Source: Desulfomicrobiaceae bacterium
GTDB lineage: Bacteria; Desulfobacterota; Desulfovibrionia; Desulfovibrionales; Desulfomicrobiaceae
NCBI GenBank assembly: GCA_003530935.1
Contig: DPEO01000005.1
Coordinates: 1 to 9,128, forward strand
Direction: 5' to 3'
DNA length: 9,128 bases
Part shown: positions 1-5,269 of the stretch, piece after piece
Position numbering within the stretch: position 1 is the first letter of the stretch
How the letters are laid out: each line of letters begins with the position of its first letter
Notes under the pieces: generated by a model
The model's database searches: none
Told to the model about the DNA's origin: nothing
Seen by the model: the letters and a program-made list of their open reading frames with translations, nothing else
Translations under genes and position numbers: made by a program

Positions 1-221
1 AAAAAAAGAACGCCACAAAGACCGTCGAGCGGCCAAGGACCCCAAAGCGTCTCTTCATGCTTGTGTGCAGACCTCCTCTGCCTCAATCTTTTTCTGACGC
101 TGAGGCTGGGGGACGCCCCCATCACGCCTCCTCCTACCTTCCACCCAGCGGCGACTTCCCAGCACCCCTGACCCCCGCTGCGCTGCCTGCCGCATCCATT
201 GGTCCAAACGCGTCTCCCAGC
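1..221. other. Flank downstream of the DUF2325 gene, no gene seen
   Basis: No convincing gene was found on either strand. Open frames here are proline/serine-rich, lack ribosome binding sites and resemble no family I know. A perfect GGGGG-ACG-CCCCC inverted repeat lies at 108-120 but has no U-tract on either side. A run of seven A at 1-7 would give a U-tract for minus-strand transcripts, but no good stem precedes it inside the window, so I do not call a terminator. Confidence 0.5.
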
Positions 222-572
222 TCAGCACAACTCTACCTCCGTGATAACTTTCTTGATACTGGAAATGCTGGCATTAGGCACAAAACGGATAGGAACGCCG
301 TGTTTCCGGCAAAACTTCTTGGCTGCCAAGCAAGCCCCATGGGAATTGCAACGCAGGCAGCACAAGACACAGCGCGAACGTCGCACCGCCTCTTCCAGAC
401 GCCGACAGCCTGAGGATGTCATGTGTCCCGGATGGTAGAAACACGAAAAACCGCGCTCCTCCAGACATTGGCGCAGCATCCCTTCCATTCGTTCAATACC
501 ACCTAACACCATAATTACAGGCGCACTGGAAGAATCATACATTTTCTCTTTGAATTTACTGCTTCTTTTCAT
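222..572 (-). CDS. Cysteine-rich DUF2325 family protein
   Basis: This 116-residue protein matches the DUF2325 pattern as I know it. A VIMVLGG strand/turn sits near residue 19, and GFSCFYHPGH (41-50) gives the usual histidine-containing strand. A Cys/Asn-Ser-His segment (CVLCCLRCNSHGA, 68-80) precedes a basic helix with FCRKHGVP (87-94), and the NASISSIKKVI end resembles the family's Ser-Ser-(Leu/Ile)-Ser close. The family's function is unknown, though a metal- or redox-related role is plausible. It holds ten cysteines (36, 44, 56, 68, 71, 72, 75, 81, 88, 116), nearly 9% of residues. I chose the start at 572 because GGGG lies eight bases upstream; Met11 (codon at 540-542) is an alternative that begins closer to the conserved core. 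The gene stands alone, divergent from everything to its right. It is more AT-rich than the operon genes, which hints at transfer or relaxed composition. Confidence 0.8.
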   Translation of the reverse strand: MKRSSKFKEKMYDSSSAPVIMVLGGIERMEGMLRQCLEERGFSCFYHPGHMTSSGCRRLEEAVRRSRCVLCCLRCNSHGACLAAKKFCRKHGVPIRFVPNASISSIKKVITEVELC

Positions 573-601
573 AAGAAAACCCCGTTTTGAAAAAATAAAA
601 A

Positions 602-617
602 ATTAGATAAACCTAAT
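602..617. promoter_or_regulatory. Inverted repeat ATTAG-N6-CTAAT, possible operator
   Basis: A perfect 5-bp-arm palindrome (602-606 and 613-617, six-base spacer) sits at the expected start of DUF2325 transcription. Read on the minus strand it is ATTAGGTTTATCTAAT. TTAGG/CTAA half-sites resemble those bound by DtxR-family metal regulators, but the arms are short and AT-rich, so chance is possible. A repressor bound here would block the promoter. Confidence 0.3.
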
Positions 618-623
618 AATTTT

Positions 624-653
624 TCTCTATCCAAACCAAAAAACAGCTGTCAA
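624..653 (-). promoter_or_regulatory. Candidate sigma-70 promoter for the DUF2325 gene
   Basis: On the minus strand a perfect TTGACA (653-648) is followed after 18 bases by TAGAGA (629-624), a weak -10 with three of six matches. The surrounding 575-690 stretch is strikingly AT-rich against a GC-rich genome. The transcript would start near 617 and leave a leader of about 45 nt before the start codon at 572. Confidence 0.45.
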
Positions 654-821
654 TCCCCTTGGTAACAATTTTATCAGACTAAATTTACTCCCTAATCTTG
701 GCGGGGACTGCACGCGGGCCGCCCCCCCGCAAGAGGAGATCTCGAGTACTTTCTTGCTGGCTCAAATCCATATCCCGGATCTGATCAAAAGATTTTCTCC
801 AAAAATAGGAGACTTTTTGTC

Positions 822-854
822 TTGACAGCCTCCCGCACCATGCCGCACTAAAAA
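822..854 (+). promoter_or_regulatory. Candidate promoter for the structured small RNA
   Basis: A perfect TTGACA lies at 822-827. The -10 is ambiguous: CACTAA at 846-851 has an 18-base spacer but few matches, while TAAAAA at 849-854 matches better but is 21 bases away. A start around 857-866 would place the first long-range stem of the predicted RNA near the 5' end. Confidence 0.4.
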
Positions 855-857
855 GTC

Positions 858-1099
858 GTGCGCACAGTGTTGGAAGGGACGCCTTCCTCGGTGTGTCGAC
901 CACCACTCAAAACCCGAAGCCAACAGGCGACGAGAGGCGTGTTGAGAGGGAAACGTGCAACGAGGACATCAAACCAAGGAGGCACGTTGATCACCACAAA
1001 GCAAACCATCTCTCTGGTGTTTTGAGGCCCAGACCGTCTTCAAACCCTTGTCTCCTTCCTGAACTTCCCGGGGCGGCACCTTCCGCCCCGCTTCTTTTT
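858..1099 (+). ncRNA. Candidate structured small RNA, family unknown
   Basis: No convincing protein gene lies here, yet the stretch ends in a strong plus-strand terminator (1069-1099), so something ending there is transcribed. By eye it folds into an interrupted rod. Possible stems are GGAAGGGAC (872-880) with GTCTCCTTCC (1050-1059, one bulge), CGGT (889-892) with ACCG (1033-1036), CTCAAAAC (906-913) with GTTTTGAG (1019-1026), and GAGAG (944-948) with CTCTC (1010-1014). An apical hairpin pairs AACGTGC (952-958) with GCACGTT (982-988), and its 23-nt loop contains AGGAC and AAGGAGG. GGAAGG (872-877) can also pair locally with CCTTCC (882-887), so two folds compete. Size and rod shape recall 6S RNA, but I recognise no 6S sequence signature. 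A leader or attenuator of nnr is the alternative, made less likely by a separate promoter after the terminator. Ends are approximate. Confidence 0.5.
1069..1099 (+). terminator. Rho-independent terminator upstream of nnr
   Basis: An 8-bp perfect GC stem, CGGGGCGG (1069-1076) with CCGCCCCG (1083-1090), encloses a 6-base loop. CTTCTTTTT follows directly (1091-1099). This is a textbook intrinsic terminator for plus-strand transcription arriving from about 860-1068, where there is no credible protein gene. Confidence 0.85.
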
Positions 1100-1118
1100 G
1101 GGCTTTTGGGAGCGCGCC

Positions 1119-1147
1119 TTGCCAGAGGTCACGTCTTTCACTAGCAT
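1119..1147 (+). promoter_or_regulatory. Sigma-70 promoter of the nnr-CBS-tsaE-rarA operon
   Basis: TTGCCA (1119-1124) and TAGCAT (1142-1147) are separated by exactly 17 bases. They match the -35 and -10 consensus at five and four of six positions. The expected start near 1154 gives a short leader that still contains the AAGGAGG ribosome binding site. Because it lies just after the terminator at 1069-1099, the operon need not depend on upstream transcription. Confidence 0.65.
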
Positions 1148-1172
1148 CCCCTTCGAAGTTCAAGGAGGTTGC

Positions 1173-2693
1173 ATGCCCCACCCCTTGCCCACGCCCGAGG
1201 AAATGCGCCGTTGGGACCAACGCACCATCGAGGAATTCGGACTCTCCGGGACCGTCCTCATGGAGAACGCCAGTCGTGCGGCCCTGGCCGCCCTGGAGGC
1301 CCACGCCGGATCCGTACGCGGGAAAAGGGTGGTGGTCTTTGCCGGGGCCGGCAACAATGCAGGTGACGGGTTCGCCCTGGCGCGCCATCTCATCAATCTC
1401 GGCGCCCAGGTCTTGGTGCTTCACGCCAAGCCCATGGAGAGCTACTCCGGCGACGCAGGCTACCATCTCCAGCTGCTGCGCCGCATGGACGCCGCCCTGG
1501 AATATCTCCCGGAATACGAAGCAGATTTTCTCCACTGCGCCCACATCGTGGTGGACGCCCTGCTTGGCACCGGGTTCGTAGGCCCCCTGCGCCCCGAATA
1601 CGCCCGCTGGATCACGACCATCAACCGCCTGGGAAAGCGGGCACTGGTCCTGGCCCTGGACATTCCATCGGGCCTGTGCGGCCATACCGGTGAGCCCCAG
1701 CCCGTGGCGGTCCACGCCACTCTCACCGTCACCTTTGAGGAGCCCAAACTGGGCCTCGTCCTGCCGCCGGCGCGGCCCTTCGTCGGCTCCATGGTGGTGG
1801 GCAAGATCGGTATCCCCCGGCACATCAAGGAAGCGCATCCCACGGCGCACGTCGCCCTGGGACCTGAAGTCTGGGAATACGTCCCCACCCCCACCGCCGC
1901 CATGCACAAAGGCATCGCCGGGCACGTGCTGGTGGTGGGAGGAAGCCCCGGCCTTACCGGCGCCCCGCTGCTCGCCGCCCGTGCCGCCTACCGCGCCGGC
2001 GCAGGACTGGTCACCTGGGCGGCTCCGGAAGGACTCCTCGCCCAAGGCGCTCCGTTTCCCGAGACCATGACCATGAGCCTCGGCCCCGCATGGGGACGCG
2101 AGGCGGCAGCTCGACTGCACGAAAACGCCCACCGTTTCGACAGTGTCCTTCTGGGACCGGGGCTTGGCCGCAGTGCCGAGGCCGCGGCCCTGGTGGCGGC
2201 GTACCTCGAAAGACCGCACCCGCGCCTAGTGCTCGACGCCGACGCCCTCTTCCACTTGGCCCAAGACCGAAGCCTTTTGGAGCGCATCCCCCAAGACGCC
2301 GTCCTGACCCCGCACCCTGGCGAAATGGCACGCCTTCTCGCCACCAGCGCCGAGGACATCAATGCCAAACGTCAGGAGCATGCCCGCGCGTGGGTGGCCG
2401 CGCACCCATGCCACCTGGTGCTCAAAGGCGCAGCCACCCTCGTGGCGAGTCCCGAAGCCCCCATGGCGGTCTCCCCCTGGTGTACGCCCAACCTCGCCGT
2501 AGCAGGTTCGGGAGACGTGCTCGCCGGTGTGCTGGGCGCCCTGCTCGCCGGCGGCACTCCTGCCCGCCACGCCGCCTGCGCCGCGGTGTACTGGCACGGG
2601 AAAGCGGGCGACGCCCTGCGGCAGACCTTTCCTCTCCGAGGCAATACCGCCCTCGACATCGCCGAAACCCTTCCCCATGTATGTAAGGAGTAA
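1173..2693 (+). CDS. nnr: Bifunctional NAD(P)HX epimerase/dehydratase (Nnr)
   Basis: This 506-residue fusion repairs hydrated NADH and NADPH. The N-terminal YjeF/NnrE half (about 1-220) interconverts the R and S epimers, and the C-terminal NnrD half (about 235-506) dehydrates S-NAD(P)HX using ADP or ATP. NnrE shows LMENAS (29-34), the GAGNNAGDG loop (58-66), DALLGTG (128-134) and DIPSG (163-167). NnrD, a ribokinase-like fold, shows KGIAGHVLVVGG (246-257), GPGLGR (328-333), LDADAL (354-359), TPHPGEMARL (379-388), LKGAATLV (417-424) and the catalytic GSGDVLAG (445-452). Length is normal for the fusion. I place the start at 1173, with AAGGAGG at 1162-1168; an in-frame ATG at 1098 overlaps the terminator and lacks this site. 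First gene of the operon, three bases before the CBS gene. All catalytic motifs are intact. Confidence 0.97.
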   Translation: MPHPLPTPEEMRRWDQRTIEEFGLSGTVLMENASRAALAALEAHAGSVRGKRVVVFAGAGNNAGDGFALARHLINLGAQVLVLHAKPMESYSGDAGYHLQLLRRMDAALEYLPEYEADFLHCAHIVVDALLGTGFVGPLRPEYARWITTINRLGKRALVLALDIPSGLCGHTGEPQPVAVHATLTVTFEEPKLGLVLPPARPFVGSMVVGKIGIPRHIKEAHPTAHVALGPEVWEYVPTPTAAMHKGIAGHVLVVGGSPGLTGAPLLAARAAYRAGAGLVTWAAPEGLLAQGAPFPETMTMSLGPAWGREAAARLHENAHRFDSVLLGPGLGRSAEAAALVAAYLERPHPRLVLDADALFHLAQDRSLLERIPQDAVLTPHPGEMARLLATSAEDINAKRQEHARAWVAAHPCHLVLKGAATLVASPEAPMAVSPWCTPNLAVAGSGDVLAGVLGALLAGGTPARHAACAAVYWHGKAGDALRQTFPLRGNTALDIAETLPHVCKE

Positions 2694-2696
2694 CCC

Positions 2697-3149
2697 ATGT
2701 CCACTGCCCGCGACATCATGACCACCCGCGTGGTCACCCTTTCCCCAACGACCGACATCACCGCCGCCGCCCGCCTGCTTCTCGAACACGACATCAACGG
2801 CGCGCCTGTGGTGGACGAAGCCGGCACCATCGTCGGTATCCTCACCCAAAGCGATCTCGTGCGCTTGCAAAAGAAACTGCCGGTACCGTCGCTCTTTACC
2901 GTCCTCGACGGTTTCCTCCCCCTGGGGTCCCCTGCGCAGTACGAGCAGGAAGTGCGGCGCATCGCCGCAGCTACGGTGGCGGACGCCATGACCACGCACG
3001 TGACCACCATCACCCCGGACACCCCACTGGAAAAGGTGGCCAGCCTCATGGTGGACAAAAAGTTCCACACCCTGCCGGTGGTGGACAACGGCCGTCTCGT
3101 AGGCATTGTGGGCAAGAAGGACGTCATCCAAACCTTGCTGCGCGCATAA
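2697..3149 (+). CDS. Two-CBS-domain protein
   Basis: This 150-residue protein consists almost entirely of two CBS motifs, which together normally form a Bateman module binding adenine nucleotides (AMP, ATP, SAM or NAD). The first covers about 1-58 (ARDIMTTRVVTLSP, then GAPVVDEAGTIVGILTQSDL at 35-54). The second covers about 93-150 (VADAMTTHVTTITP, then HTLPVVDNGRLVGIVGKKDV at 124-143). They are joined by a linker of about 35 residues. There is no catalytic, DNA-binding or membrane domain, so it is probably a stand-alone sensor acting through a partner. AAGGAG at 2685-2690 overlaps the end of nnr and sets the start. It separates two genes, nnr and tsaE, that are adjacent in many bacteria. A link to nicotinamide-nucleotide state would be attractive but is pure inference. 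Confidence 0.93.
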   Translation: MSTARDIMTTRVVTLSPTTDITAAARLLLEHDINGAPVVDEAGTIVGILTQSDLVRLQKKLPVPSLFTVLDGFLPLGSPAQYEQEVRRIAAATVADAMTTHVTTITPDTPLEKVASLMVDKKFHTLPVVDNGRLVGIVGKKDVIQTLLRA

Positions 3150-3150
3150 C

Positions 3151-3630
3151 ATGACCATCCATCTCCCCGATCTCGACGCCACTTGGCGCCTGGGGCGCGC
3201 CCTGGCCGAGGCCATCCGCGCCCACGGCCCGGCGGCGCTGCTTCTCGACGGCCCGCTGGGCGCCGGAAAGACCACCCTCACCCGGGCCCTGGTGGAAGCG
3301 CTTCCCGGCGGCCTCGAAGCCGAAGTGGCGAGCCCCAGCTTCAACCTCATGAACCGCTATCCCACCCAGCCGGAGACCGTGCACATCGACCTCTACCGGG
3401 AGTCGGGCGGCATGCTCGGTGAGGAGCTGGAAGATATCTTGGATGACCCTACGGTCCTCGCGGTGGTGGAATGGGCAAAACGTCTGCCGCGCCCTGTGGA
3501 GCCCGCGGTGCACGTGACCTGGCAGCAGCCCCCCCATGAGGGACGCATGGTTACTTTGCAAGGAACAGGCGAACGCGGCCGCCGCATTGTGGAGGCCGTG
3601 CACACCGCCCTGGCGGAGGGCTCTCGATGA
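3151..3630 (+). CDS. tsaE: TsaE, ATPase for tRNA t6A37 synthesis
   Basis: TsaE is the P-loop ATPase that works with TsaB and TsaD to transfer threonylcarbamoyl to A37 of tRNAs reading ANN codons, in the cytoplasm. The 159-residue product carries the Walker A GPLGAGKTT (34-42), the family SPSFNLMNRY segment (61-70), HIDLYR (78-83) and VEWAKRLP (106-113), in the expected order. The last motif usually reads VEWxER, so lysine in place of glutamate is a small departure. The length is normal. The start at 3151 is one base after the CBS stop, with no clear Shine-Dalgarno, so translation is probably coupled to the CBS gene. An in-frame ATG at 3106 lies inside the CBS gene and adds sequence the family lacks. 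It overlaps rarA by four bases (ATGA). Confidence 0.95.
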   Translation: MTIHLPDLDATWRLGRALAEAIRAHGPAALLLDGPLGAGKTTLTRALVEALPGGLEAEVASPSFNLMNRYPTQPETVHIDLYRESGGMLGEELEDILDDPTVLAVVEWAKRLPRPVEPAVHVTWQQPPHEGRMVTLQGTGERGRRIVEAVHTALAEGSR

Positions 3631-4868
3631 CCCGACGCCCGCTTGCCGAGGCCATGCGGCCCCAAACCCTGGAAGACTTCATCGGCCAAGGCCACTTCCG
3701 GGACCGGCTCCAGGCGCTGCTCACCGCCCCCAAGCTCCCCAGCCTGCTCCTTTTCGGCCCCCCGGGGTGCGGCAAATCCACCGTGGCCCTGCTCCTTGCC
3801 CAGGGCACAGGCCGCCCCTTCGTGCGCCTCTCCGCCCCGGAGGTGGGGCTCACGTCCCTGCGCAAGCACCTCACGGGCAAGGAGATCCTCATCCTTGACG
3901 AGCTCCACCGCTATTCCAAGGCGCAGCAGGACTTCTTTCTGCCCCTCATCGAAAGCGGCGAGCTCACCCTCATTGCCACCACCACGGAAAATCCGTCCTT
4001 CAGCGTCACCAAGCAGCTCCTCTCCCGCCTGCACGTGCTGCGGCTGCGGCCCTTGTCCTCGGCCGAACTCACCGCCGTGGCCCAGCGCGCCCTCGCCCGC
4101 CTCGGAGAGTCCTTGAGCCAGCCCAGTATCGAGCTCTTGGTATCCGCCAGCCACGGAGATGCCCGCACCCTCCTCAACCTGCTGGAATTCACCCTCACTC
4201 TGCCCGCAGCAGACCGCGAGGTGGAACGGCTCAAAACCCGTCTGCCCGAAGTCATCCTGCGCGGAGACCGCGACGGCGACTCCCACTACGAGCTGGCCTC
4301 AGCACTCATCAAATCCATCCGCGGCTCAGACCCGGACGCCGCCCTCTACTACCTGGCGTGTCTCTTGGAGTCCGGCGAAGACCCACGCTTCGTCACCCGC
4401 CGCCTCATCCTCTCGGCATCGGAGGACGTAGGACTGGGCGACCCCACGGCCTTGCCCCTGGCCGTGGCCTGCGACCAAGCCGTGGAGCGGGTGGGAATGC
4501 CCGAAGGCTTCATCCCCATGGCGGAAACCGTGGTCTATCTGGCCCTGGCACCCAAAAACAACGCCACCTACGCCGCCTACCGCACCGCCCAAAAGGAAGT
4601 GCGCGCCAACGGTGCGCGACCGGTGCCCCTGCACCTGCGCAATGCCGCCACCGCCCTGCAACGCGAGTGGGGATACGGCCACGGCTACAAATACCCCCAC
4701 GACTATCCGGACGGCTGGATCGAGCAGGAGTACCTGCCTGCGGATCTCTCGGGCCGCAACTTCTACCGCCCCAAGGGTATCGGGCACGAAGAACGGCTGC
4801 TTTCCTGGCTGCGCAAAGTCCGCCAACGCCGTATGCGCCCGGCTCCAGGCAGCAAGAACACCCCCTAA
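3627..4868 (+). CDS. rarA: RarA/MgsA replication-associated AAA+ ATPase
   Basis: RarA belongs to the RuvB/clamp-loader-like AAA+ ATPases and acts at stalled replication forks. The 413-residue product shows RPLAEAMRPQTLEDFIGQ (4-21), Walker A GPPGCGKST (44-52), Walker B ILDELHR (89-95) with the FLPLIESGELTLI strand after it, sensor-1 TTTENPSF (118-125) and LLSR (131-134) with the candidate arginine finger. The C-terminal half has the family's oligomerisation region, including SIRGSDPDAALYYLACLLES, ASEDVGLGDP and YKYPHDYPDGW. Between Walker A and B it is about ten residues shorter than E. coli RarA (from memory): the segment after SAPEVGLTSLRK goes almost straight to the Walker B strand. The start overlaps the tsaE stop, with GGAGG at 3615-3619. 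It is the last operon gene and ends convergent with the tRNA. Confidence 0.95.
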   Translation: MTRRPLAEAMRPQTLEDFIGQGHFRDRLQALLTAPKLPSLLLFGPPGCGKSTVALLLAQGTGRPFVRLSAPEVGLTSLRKHLTGKEILILDELHRYSKAQQDFFLPLIESGELTLIATTTENPSFSVTKQLLSRLHVLRLRPLSSAELTAVAQRALARLGESLSQPSIELLVSASHGDARTLLNLLEFTLTLPAADREVERLKTRLPEVILRGDRDGDSHYELASALIKSIRGSDPDAALYYLACLLESGEDPRFVTRRLILSASEDVGLGDPTALPLAVACDQAVERVGMPEGFIPMAETVVYLALAPKNNATYAAYRTAQKEVRANGARPVPLHLRNAATALQREWGYGHGYKYPHDYPDGWIEQEYLPADLSGRNFYRPKGIGHEERLLSWLRKVRQRRMRPAPGSKNTP

Positions 4869-4958
4869 GCACCCCTGGCCGCCAATACCGACGGGCACGC
4901 AGCGGCGCCATGCCACGGCCCGAACGTCCCAACGCCTGCGCGGGCCGGCAATTTCCAT

Positions 4959-4985
4959 AAAAAAAGGCGGGCAAAGGCGCCCGCC
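4959..4985 (-). terminator. Terminator of tRNA-Arg, possibly bidirectional
   Basis: On the minus strand GGCGGGC and GCCCGCC (4985-4979 and 4972-4966) form a 7-bp stem with a 6-base loop, followed by seven T (4965-4959). It begins 25 bases after the tRNA CCA end. For rarA on the plus strand the same hairpin is followed by GTACCG and then five T, a weaker terminator. The 4869-4958 stretch before it holds nothing I recognise. Confidence 0.9.
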
Positions 4986-5010
4986 GTACCGTTTTTCCAC
5001 ATTAAGAACA

Positions 5011-5087
5011 TGGCGCGCCCGGGAGGATTCGAACCCCCGACCAAGAGCTTAGAAGGCTCCTGCTCTGTCCAACTGAGCTACGGGCGC
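5011..5087 (-). tRNA. tRNA-Arg, anticodon UCU
   Basis: The minus strand gives a 77-nt cloverleaf with encoded CCA. The acceptor stem is GCGCCCG/CGGGCGC with discriminator G. The D arm is GCTC-AGTTGGACA-GAGC. The anticodon arm is GGAGC-CTTCTAA-GCTCT, with one G-U pair and anticodon TCT. The T arm is GGGGG-TTCGAAT-CCTCC with one G-U pair. It decodes AGA and AGG, which are rare in a genome this GC-rich. U36 followed by A37 is the t6A recognition context, so the tRNA is an expected target of the pathway served by the nearby tsaE. Its own promoter and terminator flank it. Confidence 0.97.
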
Positions 5088-5101
5088 CAAGGGGAGCTTC
5101 G

Positions 5102-5129
5102 TTTATGCAGCCCCGCCCTCGGCCGTCAA
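5102..5129 (-). promoter_or_regulatory. Promoter of tRNA-Arg(UCU)
   Basis: On the minus strand TTGACG (5129-5124) and CATAAA (5107-5102) are 16 bases apart, matching consensus at five and four of six positions. Transcription would begin near 5095, eight bases before the mature tRNA 5' end at 5087. Confidence 0.6.
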
Positions 5130-5269
5130 GGCTTTGGACGCGAGATTGCACCGAAGAGCGCCTGTACTTTTTCTGGAGGAGAATATCGAAAACCTCCGGA
5201 CGTTCCTGCAGCCCTTCGCAGCCTTGTCCTTGGCACGGCGGGCAGCTAGGGTGCGACGCGGAGGTCATC

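Noticed and set aside
108..120. GGGGG-ACG-CCCCC hairpin as a DUF2325 terminator
   Set aside because: It is about 100 bases past the stop and no U-tract follows on either strand.
57..413. Plus-strand open frames opposite the DUF2325 gene
   Set aside because: They overlap the real DUF2325 gene antisense and have no start signals or family resemblance.
685..906. Minus-strand open frame of 73 codons
   Set aside because: No ribosome binding site, no recognisable family, and it lies over the candidate RNA promoter.
945..967. Resemblance to a cobalamin riboswitch core (GGGAA near GTGCAA)
   Set aside because: The diagnostic B12-box GCCACTG is absent and the downstream gene has no cobalamin link.
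1069..1099. Terminator read as an attenuator or riboswitch for nnr
   Set aside because: Sequence upstream shows no motif of riboswitches I know (cobalamin, TPP, FMN, SAM, SAH, glycine), and a good promoter lies after the terminator. Not fully excluded.
893..1144. Plus-strand open frame of 83 codons
   Set aside because: It runs straight through the terminator at 1069-1099 and has a low-complexity, family-less sequence and no Shine-Dalgarno.
969..2219. Minus-strand open frame of 416 codons opposite nnr
   Set aside because: Long antisense frames are expected over GC-rich genes; it is Gly/Arg/His-rich without domains, while the plus strand carries all Nnr motifs.
2226..3350. Minus-strand open frame of 374 codons across nnr, CBS and tsaE
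   Set aside because: It spans three real genes on the other strand and resembles nothing; a composition artefact.
5011..5087. tRNA gene as an integration (att) site
   Set aside because: No integrase gene and no repeat of the tRNA 3' end were seen elsewhere in the window.
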